Source: Sneathiella litorea (GTDB taxonomy: Bacteria > Pseudomonadota > Alphaproteobacteria > Sneathiellales > Sneathiellaceae). Taken from it: a stretch of 64,000 bases of DNA. A program made the translations under genes and the position numbers. The DNA is taken from the NCBI RefSeq assembly GCF_009882915.1, contig NZ_WTUW01000001.1:868357-932356 (forward strand). Direction: 5' to 3'. The notes under the pieces were generated by a model, which saw nothing but the letters and a program-made list of their open reading frames with translations, had not been told where the DNA came from and ran no database searches. Of the stretch, positions 45,344 to 54,249 are shown piece after piece. The first letter of the stretch is position 1. Every line of letters starts with the position of its first letter.

Positions 45344-45802
45344 TTACCGTTTTCCGGGAATGACATCAAGAAACTCGGCCATGGCGTTGCCGGTTGCAAC
45401 CAGCATGCCGTCCTGATTGTTCACTTCCACATCAAAAAGAAGCCAGTATCCTTTTTCCGTTTTCTTTTTATTCCGGAGGGTGACAACCGGCGTGATCGTG
45501 TGGCCAAGCTGCACCGGCTTGAGCCAGCGGGTTTCCAGCCGCCGGTGAAAACCTCCGCGCGGGATCAGCCAATCGGTGAGCGTGCGAGTGATTAGGGCAA
45601 AATTCTGCATGCCATGCATGATGACGCCATCAAAACTGGTTCTGCCGAACTTGTTCTTCATGTAGTTGTCATCAAAATGCAGCGGGTTGTAATCGAGGGA
45701 TGCATCGGCAAAGGCCTGGATCGTATCTCGCGAAACTGTAAAAGGGCGGCCTGTGATAACATCGCCCTCATCAACATTGTTAAACTGTTCTTCTGCAGTC
45801 AT
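45344..45802 (-). CDS. MaoC-family enoyl-CoA hydratase subunit (catalytic type)
   Basis: A 152-residue hot-dog-fold protein. The hydratase-2 motif is present: DASLDYNPLHFDD with catalytic Asp and His, and GVIMHGM. It should add water to a 2-enoyl-CoA. It lies 21 bp downstream of a second MaoC-like gene that lacks the catalytic His, so the two probably form a heterodimer, as in ChsH1/ChsH2 or HadA/HadB of actinobacteria (known precedent). Substrate unknown. Confidence 0.87.
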   Translation of the reverse strand: MTAEEQFNNVDEGDVITGRPFTVSRDTIQAFADASLDYNPLHFDDNYMKNKFGRTSFDGVIMHGMQNFALITRTLTDWLIPRGGFHRRLETRWLKPVQLGHTITPVVTLRNKKKTEKGYWLLFDVEVNNQDGMLVATGNAMAEFLDVIPGKR

Positions 45803-45823
45803 TTTATAAATTCCTATTATTGA

Positions 45824-46306
45824 TTAAGCGGGCCGGATGGTCTGGCCACGACCAGTGCAGACAACTTCGCCATGTTGATTGGTGAAGGTATTTTCATGGA
45901 CGGCGAACATCCGGTCTTTCCGAATAAAGCGGTCTAGCGCCGTGCCGCGCATGGTGATCGTATCGCCCGGGCGGATCGGAACATGATAGGACCAGTTCTG
46001 GCCCGCATTAATTGTACCGGGCGAGCGCATCCAATCCTCTGTGGTTGTACAGGCGAACATCAACAGGATATGGATGGAGGGCGGCGCAATAATGCCGCCG
46101 TAAATCGTCGTTTTTGCATATTCTTCATCAAAATAAAGGGGATTATCCTCCCCAACGCCCTTGGCGTAGCGGGCAATGACTTCCTGAGTCAGTGTTACTG
46201 GGCGGGTATCGCGCAGTTCGCCGGGAATAATTTCGTCCCAGGTCGCGCGCTTGTCTACGTCCTTCCAGAAATCAGTTTCAAAATCATCGAGATCCAAAAT
46301 TGTCAT
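45824..46306 (-). CDS. MaoC-like N-type dehydratase partner subunit
   Basis: A 160-residue hot-dog protein of the MaoC N-terminal type. The region equivalent to the active site reads GVGEDNPLYFDEEYAKTTIY, with Tyr replacing the catalytic His of hydratase-2 enzymes, and GIIAPPSIHILLM in place of the HG turn. It therefore is likely the non-catalytic, acyl-CoA-binding half of a heterodimer with the next gene. A GGGAGG ribosome binding site precedes the ATG. It follows a VOC-family gene by 57 bp. Confidence 0.83.
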   Translation of the reverse strand: MTILDLDDFETDFWKDVDKRATWDEIIPGELRDTRPVTLTQEVIARYAKGVGEDNPLYFDEEYAKTTIYGGIIAPPSIHILLMFACTTTEDWMRSPGTINAGQNWSYHVPIRPGDTITMRGTALDRFIRKDRMFAVHENTFTNQHGEVVCTGRGQTIRPA

Positions 46307-46363
46307 ATTTTCCCCTCCCAGGGTTATGTTTATAGCGCCGGGGCGCCGTTTTATATTTGGTTT

Positions 46364-47146
46364 TTATGAGGCGGCAGATGTCAGACGGAATTCAACGCCG
46401 CAAAATTTGAATCCCGCATTCGTTATCGGACAGCCGGCCGTTTTGGCACGGCTTTTCATCGCCTGTGGATCTTGGGCGGTAAGATCAATGGCGGTAAACA
46501 GGTCGCGCCCTTGCCCGGCTGTATCGACAAATTGGAGCGTTCCATGATCCAGGGTAATTTCCGGTCCTTGAGCCGTTAAGTTAACCGGCCGGTCGCAGAT
46601 ATGGCCCCAGAGTTTTGCGCGTGCCGCAGCGTCGGGGCTGGTAATTTCGATACCGAGAATTTCGCCGGTCACGTCCGTGCTCACATATTTATGCCAACTA
46701 TCCCCCGCCCATTCGTAATGGCCGAGTAACGTGTCGTCACCATAGTGGTGGTCGAACTCCATCATGGTGGCGCCCGTCTCTTTGGGGTTCAACTGCAACA
46801 GATCGGCTTTGCTATTGCGCCGCTCAAAAATCGGGCTGACGCCCGCTTCCTGCGCCAGTGATTTGTGCCGATCCACATCGGAACAATCAAATATGGCCAT
46901 ATAGCCGCCTTGGCCGCGGTTGCGTGCGAGAAAGCGGTCAACCGCTGTTTCAGGCTTCGTCGGTGCAACTATTTCCAGAAAGCACCCGTTGATTGCATAC
47001 ATGATGTTTTCAAGCCCGAAATCAGTTAATTTCGCACGGTGGCAGACTTCAAGACCAAGGATATCGTTAAAAATAGCTTCTGTTTTGCTTATATCGGTGG
47101 CGGCCAGACAGATTTGTCGCAGCCGAACATATTTATCGGATGACAT
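46364..47146 (-). CDS. VOC-superfamily (glyoxalase-like) protein
   Basis: A 260-residue protein with two vicinal-oxygen-chelate modules. The first begins LRQICLAATDISKTEAIFND (residues 8-110, including FLEIVAPTKP); the second begins GIEITSPDAAARAKLWGHI. Such proteins act as lyases, extradiol dioxygenases or non-catalytic binding proteins; metal ligands cannot be assigned with certainty. It heads an operon with the two MaoC genes, suggesting a role in catabolism of an acyl-CoA compound. GGGAGGAAA lies before the ATG. Confidence 0.8.
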   Translation of the reverse strand: MSSDKYVRLRQICLAATDISKTEAIFNDILGLEVCHRAKLTDFGLENIMYAINGCFLEIVAPTKPETAVDRFLARNRGQGGYMAIFDCSDVDRHKSLAQEAGVSPIFERRNSKADLLQLNPKETGATMMEFDHHYGDDTLLGHYEWAGDSWHKYVSTDVTGEILGIEITSPDAAARAKLWGHICDRPVNLTAQGPEITLDHGTLQFVDTAGQGRDLFTAIDLTAQDPQAMKSRAKTAGCPITNAGFKFCGVEFRLTSAAS

Positions 47147-47392
47147 GTTTCCTCCCTCTCCCGTCCGGGACAGACCGGTTGTTGTTGATTGTTTTTCGCC
47201 GGTATTCGGAGTATTTCAAATTTATTCGCAGAGGTAAAGGCCTGCTTATTCATGGCGTCATGACGTTATCTCCGTCCAGAATGTAAAAAATCAGTAGTAA
47301 ATTCAGCCGATACTGGTAGGCTAAGGCCTTCAATTAGCCAGATAATTCTTAAAGATAGTGAACAGCTCGCCAACAGGTTCATGTAGCAGAGA

Positions 47393-49789
47393 ATGACGAA
47401 AAGCCTCCCCTCCCCGATAACCCGAATGAGTCAGGCGATGATCGTTCTGGGAATTTGTGCGGCGTTAATTGTGGCCTTTGTGAATTTACGTGATAAGCCG
47501 TTCATTCAGTTGATTGAAGGGCAATTGCTGGACTGGCGGTTTATCCTCCGTGGGCCGATCCCGGTGGATACGAGTATTGAGCTCGTTTTGATTGAAGCAA
47601 AACCCGGAGAGACAGGCGACAATCTTCCGGTTTCGGCAACGGATTTGATGAAGGGAATAAACGCTATATCCGCCGCAGGCGCGCGGATCATTGTTCTTGA
47701 TCCCATGTTATTGCCAATGAAGGCGCCGGGCGATGCGCTGCCGGATACCCCAGAGGAAAAATCCCTCACGGATGAACTTGCCCGCATTGGCAATGTGATC
47801 GTTCCGTATATATTTTCCATGACACCGTCCGTTGATGCGCGCACTGCGTTACCGGCGGTTATCCAGCAGACCGCCTACAGTGTCTTTCGAACGCGGGAGT
47901 CGGCATCGATCAAGCGACCACCTGAAGCAGGCGGGTATCTTGCGCCGAATACAGAGCTGCTGCGGTCGGTCATATCCGGCCATGTGATAAGTTCACAGCA
48001 ACAGGCCTTGACCCGTCAATTCGCCTATCCGGTCATTGGCTATGGTGGATCCTATTATCCCTCCCTGGCGGTACAGACCTATCGGAAGTGGGCCGGGTTC
48101 CGGATGGAGTCCATCGAGGTTAATTTCGGCGAAAGCCTGAATTTCGGCAATATTTATTTGCCAACAGACAACCGGATGCGTCTGGCTGTTAATTATCACG
48201 GGCCGACAGGTAGTTATAAGCGGACACGATTCTCTGATCTGGCTGAAGGGACCATTCCCACGGACGGCTTCAAGGAAAAGGTTATCCTGGTCGGTCTTGC
48301 CGCCTCTGCTAACGGTAATAATTTTACCACGCCCTTTGATTCGAGTATGTCCGAGGTGGAATTCCTCGCGAATGTTATTGACAACCTGAACCGGATGAAC
48401 CCCCTGATCCGCTCTCAACAGGTTATTGTCTTCGATATCCTGTTGCTGGCACTGCTCGGTCTCTTTTTTGCCCTGGTTTCTGCGGTGCGAAGTATCTGGG
48501 CGGTTTTAAGCCTTTCTGTGATTGCGACGGCACTGTTCGTTGCCGGAAATGTAGAGGCCTTTATCTTCTTTAATCTTTGGCTGGGCCTGACATTCCCGTT
48601 AATGGCAATGATCCTGTGCACAGCGGTCTTGATGACAGCGAAGCATGTCTCCCGCCGCCGCCGCGCCGCCCTTATATCGGCGGAAGCGGCAGAGGAGACG
48701 CAATTCGCCGCCTCATGGACGTTCGACCGTGTCGCCAAACCGCTGGATGCTGATGAGACGAACCCGGAAAAAGATGAGGATAATGGCGACTTTGACCCGA
48801 AAACGGAGGATCCTGAGTTAGCCAGCCCCTCGATCAAAAAGGAGGAAGTTGAAGCATCGGAGCCGACGCCCCGTGAAGAGCCCGCGCCGGTTGCTCCAGA
48901 ACCGATGAAAGAAGCAGAGACGGCCGGAGAAGTCGAAAAAGTACATGTGTCGCAGAATGTTACCCCGTTTCCGACGCGAAAGCCCCAGGCACCAGTCCCT
49001 AGCTCCCTGCCGATTCCGCCGACGCCACCCACGCTCAAACCGGCGATAGCGGAAAAGGAGACGACGGGTGGCCATGCCCCGGCGCAGAAAGGCAAAAAGC
49101 CACCAGCGTCGTTGATCCCGGTCATGGATGCACCTGCACGTGGGGAAAAGGTTTCAATTACCTCGGCGCCGACAATGGCCAGCCCCTCTTCCGCAGGGAA
49201 GAAATTTGATGTGGCCGTGTTGTTTATTAATATGGGCGGGTTCAAGGCACTGGCCAAAAGTTTCGGACCGACACGTTCGGCTCAGTTCCTTCACGCAATT
49301 TATTCCCTGATTGAGAAAACGGTGGTGAAGCATAACGGTTTTCTGGAACAGTTTGGAGAGGACGATGTCGTAGCGCTCTTCGGCTTGCCAAATGGGAGTT
49401 CCGGCGATGCAGAGCATAGCCTGCGGGCCGCGTGTGAGTTGGCATCCGCACTTTCTGAATGGGGGGAGCGACAGGGCATTCCGGCGGACAAGTCAGCGGA
49501 TTTTTGCGTTTGTGCGCATTATGGCCCGGTGCAGGCTCATATCAGCGGGGATGAAGATGATCCGGAAGTCAGCCTCTCGGGTTACACTATTGGCTTGGTA
49601 AGTCGGCTGGAAAAAACGGTGGCCGCAAAAGGCGCTCGTGTCCTGGTCTCTGAACTGCTGATGGAGAAGGTCAGAGAAACCGACCTGACGGGCCAGTTAA
49701 AGGTTGGCTTTACCGAACAGCCGATGCAGCAGATTCCCGGTGGTGCAGAAATGATCGGGCTTTGGCGGAGTGAAGTTGGCGCGAGTTAA
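47393..49789 (+). CDS. CHASE2-domain adenylate/guanylate cyclase homologue with altered metal site
   Basis: A 798-residue membrane sensor. A first transmembrane helix (residues 14-32) leads into an extracytoplasmic CHASE2 domain (about 40-340), then three transmembrane helices (345-430), a long Pro/Glu/Ala-rich linker (440-600) and a class III cyclase domain (604-795). In the cyclase, the first metal-binding Asp is replaced by Asn: FINMGGF (Asn 613) where active enzymes have FxDxxGF. The second Asp is kept in FGEDDVVALFG. Cyclic-nucleotide synthesis is therefore questionable; it could be a sensor or pseudo-enzyme. It stands alone, convergent with maiA. Confidence 0.85.
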   Translation: MTKSLPSPITRMSQAMIVLGICAALIVAFVNLRDKPFIQLIEGQLLDWRFILRGPIPVDTSIELVLIEAKPGETGDNLPVSATDLMKGINAISAAGARIIVLDPMLLPMKAPGDALPDTPEEKSLTDELARIGNVIVPYIFSMTPSVDARTALPAVIQQTAYSVFRTRESASIKRPPEAGGYLAPNTELLRSVISGHVISSQQQALTRQFAYPVIGYGGSYYPSLAVQTYRKWAGFRMESIEVNFGESLNFGNIYLPTDNRMRLAVNYHGPTGSYKRTRFSDLAEGTIPTDGFKEKVILVGLAASANGNNFTTPFDSSMSEVEFLANVIDNLNRMNPLIRSQQVIVFDILLLALLGLFFALVSAVRSIWAVLSLSVIATALFVAGNVEAFIFFNLWLGLTFPLMAMILCTAVLMTAKHVSRRRRAALISAEAAEETQFAASWTFDRVAKPLDADETNPEKDEDNGDFDPKTEDPELASPSIKKEEVEASEPTPREEPAPVAPEPMKEAETAGEVEKVHVSQNVTPFPTRKPQAPVPSSLPIPPTPPTLKPAIAEKETTGGHAPAQKGKKPPASLIPVMDAPARGEKVSITSAPTMASPSSAGKKFDVAVLFINMGGFKALAKSFGPTRSAQFLHAIYSLIEKTVVKHNGFLEQFGEDDVVALFGLPNGSSGDAEHSLRAACELASALSEWGERQGIPADKSADFCVCAHYGPVQAHISGDEDDPEVSLSGYTIGLVSRLEKTVAAKGARVLVSELLMEKVRETDLTGQLKVGFTEQPMQQIPGGAEMIGLWRSEVGAS

Positions 49790-49802
49790 GTCGGTTCCCC
49801 TT

Positions 49803-50450
49803 TCAGGGGGCGCCCTGATGGATGGCTTCGGGAGCCGCATTCCGGAATGCCGGGATCCCTGCACAATGCTCCCCGATGGCGCGCAGGCGCGGCATTCCAG
49901 ACATATCGGCACCCCAGCGGTCGGCGTTATAAAGTTGCGGAATTAAACAGATATCGGCGATTGTCGGACGGTTTCCGATACAGAAATTATTCTCCCCCGC
50001 CTCGGTGACCATATTCTCAAGGGCGGAGAGACCTTTCTCGATGAAATGCCGCATCCAGTTGGCTTTCTCCCGCTCGCTGCCCTTCATCAACGCTATTGCG
50101 TGGGCGGCAACATTAAGATTGCAAACCGGGTGTATATCCATGGCCACGACATGTGCCATCGCGCGCGCCTTTTGACGGGCTGTGGCGCCTTCCGGCATTA
50201 AGGGAAGTTGCGGTCGTGTTTCTTCCAGATAATCGATAATAGCGAGAGACTGTGTCATCAACTGTCCATCAATTTCCAGCACCGGGACATACCCTTGCGG
50301 GTTACGCGCAACATGCGCCGCTGAGAGATTTTCCTGCATCAAGAGGTTGATTGACACGGCTTTATAGGCAAGTTCCTTGAGATTAAGCGCAATGCGGACG
50401 CGATAGCTTGCCGTGGACCGCCAGTAATCATAGAGAATAATATCCCCCAT
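49803..50450 (-). CDS. maiA: Maleylacetoacetate isomerase (zeta-class GST)
   Basis: Glutathione-dependent cis-trans isomerisation of maleylacetoacetate to fumarylacetoacetate in tyrosine/homogentisate degradation. It has 215 residues. The zeta-class motif is YWRSTASYRVRIALNLKEL (the active-site Ser/Cys region; the usual SSCS is STAS) with the GSH-site NPQGYVPVLEIDG. RPTIADICLIPQLYNA is the conserved C-terminal N-cap. It is the last gene of the homogentisate operon read leftwards, 15 bp after the DUF2783 gene. Confidence 0.93.
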   Translation of the reverse strand: MGDIILYDYWRSTASYRVRIALNLKELAYKAVSINLLMQENLSAAHVARNPQGYVPVLEIDGQLMTQSLAIIDYLEETRPQLPLMPEGATARQKARAMAHVVAMDIHPVCNLNVAAHAIALMKGSEREKANWMRHFIEKGLSALENMVTEAGENNFCIGNRPTIADICLIPQLYNADRWGADMSGMPRLRAIGEHCAGIPAFRNAAPEAIHQGAP

Positions 50451-50464
50451 CGGGTTCTCTCCTG

Positions 50465-50662
50465 TCAGGTTTTCTTGGCGCGATCGATGGCGGCGGTAAG
50501 CGTGCCGAAATCCCCAACTTCATTTGCCAGAATTAGGACTAGCCGGGCATTGAGCGCGGCGGACTGATCGAAAGCCAACCCGTCATGCGCCGCCATCAAC
50601 AACTCATAAAAATCATCGCCATGGGGTTGCAGGCGATCGGTTTGGGTCAAAGTCTTCCTCAT
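50465..50662 (-). CDS. DUF2783 small protein of the homogentisate cluster
   Basis: A 65-residue soluble protein, MRKTLTQTDRLQPHGDDFYE at its start, then LLMAAHDGLAFDQSAALNAR and LVLILANEVGDF. I recognise this as the DUF2783 family, repeatedly seen next to hmg genes and flavin monooxygenases in alpha- and betaproteobacteria. Function unknown. Its ATG overlaps the stop of the FAD monooxygenase by 4 bp, so it may be a partner or stabiliser of that enzyme (inferred). Confidence 0.85.
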   Translation of the reverse strand: MRKTLTQTDRLQPHGDDFYELLMAAHDGLAFDQSAALNARLVLILANEVGDFGTLTAAIDRAKKT

Positions 50663-52248
50663 GACGCAGTCTCCAATGCGGGTTTTCCCTTAGCATACGC
50701 AAGTGCCCGTTCCAGGGTTTCGCTATCTGCCTCCGCGTCGAGTGTTGCGGCGATATGCTGGTCCGGACGGATCAGATAAATCACGTCATCACCATAATGC
50801 GCCGAAACGGCGGCATTATTCTCGAAATGTAAGTTCGTCACACCGGGAAGGCTGGCCTGCCTTGCTTTCTCGCCGATGGTGAGCAGCACAAACTCCCCGC
50901 CCAGTTGATTGAGAAGCCAGCCCCCGGGAAGTGGTGCGTCCGGGCAGGCTGTTCCCGGGGCCGCGCCGTTCTTGTTAAGGTGCGGCATTTGCAGCCCAAT
51001 ACCGTCCAGAGTGCAAGGCACCGATAGGCGGCCGGAATTGACAAGTGTCCGCGCGAAGGGAAGGTCGCTTGCAAGAGTGAGGACGGAATCTCGGAAAATG
51101 GTTTCCATCTTTGATTTGGGGGTCATGAAGTTGGTCGCGCGAGAGGAGTTCTTGATATTCTCACGGGCACCATGACGCCGTTCCTCATCATAGCTGTCCA
51201 GGAGCACGGGCTCCGCTTCCCCTTTTAGAACGGCGGCCAGCTTCCAGCCGAGGTTATCGACATCCTGAATACCCCCATTACCACCACGTGCGCCAAAAGG
51301 GGAGACCACATGGGCGCTATCTCCGACGAAAATCACGCGGCCATGAACGAAACGCTCCAGCATCGCGCAGGTAAAGCTGTAAACACTGACCCAGTCGATC
51401 TTGAATTCGCGGTCGCCGATGATCTGTTTCACGCGCGGAATGACATGTTCGGATTTTGCTTCCTCGATTGGGTCCGCGTCAGGACCCAGCTGCAGATCGA
51501 TACGATAGATATTGTCCGGCTGCCTGTGGAGCAGGGCGGACTGTCCCGCATGAAAGGGCGGATTGAACCAGAACCAGCGCTCGGGCGTTTCGCTTTCGAA
51601 CGGGGGTTCGGGCATTTCTACATCGGTTATCAGGAAGTGTTCTTCAAAGATCTGCCCTTCGAACGCTAAACCCATGCGCTGGCGTATCTGCGACTTGCAT
51701 CCGTCGCAGGCAAGAACATAGCCTGCACGAAGGTCATAGTTTCCCTCCGCCGTCTGCACATGCAGCGTGACGCCATCGTCCTCAATTTTCTCACCTGTAA
51801 CCTTGCTGAGCCAGCGCAGATCGATCAAATCGGGGAAATCAGCGATCCGGTCAACGAGGTACTCTTCCACATAATATTGCTGCAGATTGATGAAGGCTGG
51901 CATTTTATGGGCGTCATCAGGCAGAAGATCGAAATTAAAAACCTCCTTCTCGCCATAGAACAAACGACCGACCTTCCATGTCACACCCTTTTCGAGCATT
52001 CGGTCCCCGATACCCAGACGATCAAAGATTTCCAGCGTTCGCTTTGCCCAGCAGATGGCCCGCGACCCGACGGAAACCTTGTTATTATCGTCCAGAATGA
52101 CCGAGCGAATACCATGAAGGGCGAGATCGATGGCCATGGCCATGCCGATGGGGCCGGCGCCAACAATGGCGACGGGATATTTTCCGGGGTTCTCCCCTTT
52201 TAATTCCGGAGGCGTTTGATACGGATATTCCCTGTTCTGGTAATGCAT
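50659..52248 (-). CDS. FAD-dependent aromatic monooxygenase (MhpA/PheA-like)
   Basis: A 529-residue group A flavoprotein hydroxylase. The dinucleotide-binding motif VAIVGAGPIGMAMAIDLALHG is near residue 25, the second FAD motif VIFVGDSAHVVSPFGARGGN near residue 295, with an intervening ACDGCKSQIRQRMG. Relatives hydroxylate 3-hydroxyphenylpropionate or similar phenols. In this cluster a role in producing homogentisate or a side-branch phenol is plausible but unproven. The start at 52248 (MHYQNREY) is chosen because upstream residues overlap the MBL gene in another frame. It follows that gene by 7 bp. Confidence 0.88.
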   Translation of the reverse strand: MHYQNREYPYQTPPELKGENPGKYPVAIVGAGPIGMAMAIDLALHGIRSVILDDNNKVSVGSRAICWAKRTLEIFDRLGIGDRMLEKGVTWKVGRLFYGEKEVFNFDLLPDDAHKMPAFINLQQYYVEEYLVDRIADFPDLIDLRWLSKVTGEKIEDDGVTLHVQTAEGNYDLRAGYVLACDGCKSQIRQRMGLAFEGQIFEEHFLITDVEMPEPPFESETPERWFWFNPPFHAGQSALLHRQPDNIYRIDLQLGPDADPIEEAKSEHVIPRVKQIIGDREFKIDWVSVYSFTCAMLERFVHGRVIFVGDSAHVVSPFGARGGNGGIQDVDNLGWKLAAVLKGEAEPVLLDSYDEERRHGARENIKNSSRATNFMTPKSKMETIFRDSVLTLASDLPFARTLVNSGRLSVPCTLDGIGLQMPHLNKNGAAPGTACPDAPLPGGWLLNQLGGEFVLLTIGEKARQASLPGVTNLHFENNAAVSAHYGDDVIYLIRPDQHIAATLDAEADSETLERALAYAKGKPALETAS

Positions 52249-52255
52249 GACGGAA

Positions 52256-53206
52256 CTATCCCTGCAAGGAGGCCCACATTTCCTTGTCCCGTTCCGCCGT
52301 CCAGATGCGCGGTGTGTCGATACCCTGTGCTTCGTCATAGGCACGGGCGACGTTGAACGGCAGGCAATGCTCGTAAATGGCATAATCAGCAAACTTTGGG
52401 TCGCATTCGGCTCGAACCGCGTCCCAGGCTTCTTTCAGACTTCCGCCGCGCGCGACAACAGCGGCGACCGGACGGTAGGTGCTTTCGACAAAATCGCGGG
52501 TATTGGTAAGCGCGGCAGAGACCAACTCATCCCCGACAAGCGCATCGCCGCGTCCTGGGACAATGGACTTGGGGTTGAAGGCGGCAATGGCGTCCAGCGT
52601 CTTGCCCCAGTCATTGAAATGCCCGTCGCCGCAGTAGCAGGCGGAGTGATACTCGACGACATCGCCGGAGAAGATCACGCCGGAATCCGGCACATGCACA
52701 ACGACATCTCCCGCTGTATGGGCGCGGCCCAGATGCATCAGGTCAACGCGTCGCTTTCCGAGATAAACGGTCATTTTCTTGGAGAATGTCATGGTCGGCC
52801 AGGTCAGGCCCGGAATTCCTTCATGTCCTTCGAACAGGCGCGGAAAGCGCTCAAACTCGCTGTCCCAGTCCTCCTGACCGCGCTCCGCGACCATCGCACG
52901 GCATTTATCGGAGGCGATAATCTCCTCCGCCTGATAGGCCGAGGCGCCGAGCACCCGGACCGCATGATAATGGGACAGAACGACATATTTGACCGGCTTG
53001 TCCGTGACGGAACGAATGCGTTCCAGCACCATATTCGCCATGCGCGGCGTTGCCTGGGTGTCGATGACCATTACCGAATCGTCGCCAATGATAACGCCAG
53101 TATTGGGGTCACCTTCCGCCGTGAAGGCCCATAGATCGGGGCCGATTTCAGTGAAAGAGATGGTTTTTTCTTCCATATCGCCTTGAGAGGCAAATGCTTT
53201 GCTCAT
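52256..53206 (-). CDS. MBL-fold hydrolase of the homogentisate cluster with altered metal motif
   Basis: A 316-residue metallo-beta-lactamase-fold protein. The signature HxHxDH is altered to HYHAVR (residues 79-84), so the first two His remain but the Asp-His pair is lost. Later ligands are present in MHLGRAHTAGDVVVH and IFSGDVVEY. It may bind one metal only. It is co-operonic with the FAH and FAD-monooxygenase genes, a recurrent association in alphaproteobacterial hmg clusters. Its reaction is unknown. Confidence 0.85.
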   Translation of the reverse strand: MSKAFASQGDMEEKTISFTEIGPDLWAFTAEGDPNTGVIIGDDSVMVIDTQATPRMANMVLERIRSVTDKPVKYVVLSHYHAVRVLGASAYQAEEIIASDKCRAMVAERGQEDWDSEFERFPRLFEGHEGIPGLTWPTMTFSKKMTVYLGKRRVDLMHLGRAHTAGDVVVHVPDSGVIFSGDVVEYHSACYCGDGHFNDWGKTLDAIAAFNPKSIVPGRGDALVGDELVSAALTNTRDFVESTYRPVAAVVARGGSLKEAWDAVRAECDPKFADYAIYEHCLPFNVARAYDEAQGIDTPRIWTAERDKEMWASLQG

Positions 53207-53226
53207 GATAACTTCCTTTTAGTCTG

Positions 53227-54249
53227 CTATGCGTCGGTTGGCGTGTATTTTTCCACTTTCTGGTCGATTGCGCCGAAGATGGAGGCGCCGTTCGCGTCCT
53301 TCATCTCTATGCGTACGGTATCGCCGAATTTCATGAAGGGGGTGACGGGTTTTCCGCTGTTAATCGTCTCGATCATGCGGATCTCCGCGATGCAGGAATA
53401 TCCGTCCCCGCCCTCGGTAATCGATTTTCCGGGTCCGTCGTCCAGCTTGTTGGACACCGTGCCCGAACCGATGATCGATCCCGCACAGAGTGGCCGGGTC
53501 TTCGCCGCATGCGCGATCAACTCGCCGAAATCGAAAGTCATGTCGATTCCCGCATTAGCCTTGCCGAAGGGGGCGCCGTTATAGTCGATAAGCAGCGGCA
53601 GGTTCAGCTTCGCGCCGTCCCAGGCATCACCAAGTTCTTCCGGTGTCACCGCGACGGGGGAAAAGGCACTTGACGGTTTTCCGTGGAAAAAACCGAAACC
53701 CTTGCCGAGTTCCCCCGGGATCAGGCCACGGAGAGAGACATCATTGGCAATCATGATCAGCCGGATGGCCGCCCGCGCCTGTTCGAGGTTCGCACCCATC
53801 GGGACATCATCGACGATCACCGCGATTTCCCCTTCCATATCGATGCCGTACGCCTCATCTGCCACTCGGATCGGGTCATGGGGAGCGAGAAAGCTGTCTG
53901 ACCCGCCTTGATACATCAGCGGATCGGTCCAGAAGGAGGGTGGCATTTCCGCTCCACGGGCCCTTCGCACCAGTTCCACATGATTGACATAGGCCGATCC
54001 ATCCGCCCATTGATAGGCGCGCGGCAGGGGTGAATGCGTCGCGCTTTCATCAAATTTTTCGCCGAATGAGGTGTCGTTTTCCAGCTTTTGGGCTATTTCG
54101 CTGAGTTTCGGAGAGACCGCCTCCCAGTTATCGAGTACGCCCTGCATTGTTGCGGCAAGGTCCGGCACAGCGACACAGCGGCTCAGATCTTTCGAGACTA
54201 CGACCAGCCGGCCATCCCGGTTGCCGCTTTTTAGTGTTGCAAGTTTCAT
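53227..54249 (-). CDS. Fumarylacetoacetate hydrolase
   Basis: Last step of homogentisate degradation: cleaves fumarylacetoacetate to fumarate and acetoacetate. It has 340 residues, the shorter bacterial form of the enzyme (the human enzyme is about 419). Metal-site residues are visible in [20 protein letters not shown], and the family segments [20 protein letters not shown] and [13 protein letters not shown] are clear. The ATG overlaps the stop of hmgA by 4 bp, so the two are translationally coupled. Confidence 0.93.
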   Translation of the reverse strand: MKLATLKSGNRDGRLVVVSKDLSRCVAVPDLAATMQGVLDNWEAVSPKLSEIAQKLENDTSFGEKFDESATHSPLPRAYQWADGSAYVNHVELVRRARGAEMPPSFWTDPLMYQGGSDSFLAPHDPIRVADEAYGIDMEGEIAVIVDDVPMGANLEQARAAIRLIMIANDVSLRGLIPGELGKGFGFFHGKPSSAFSPVAVTPEELGDAWDGAKLNLPLLIDYNGAPFGKANAGIDMTFDFGELIAHAAKTRPLCAGSIIGSGTVSNKLDDGPGKSITEGGDGYSCIAEIRMIETINSGKPVTPFMKFGDTVRIEMKDANGASIFGAIDQKVEKYTPTDA

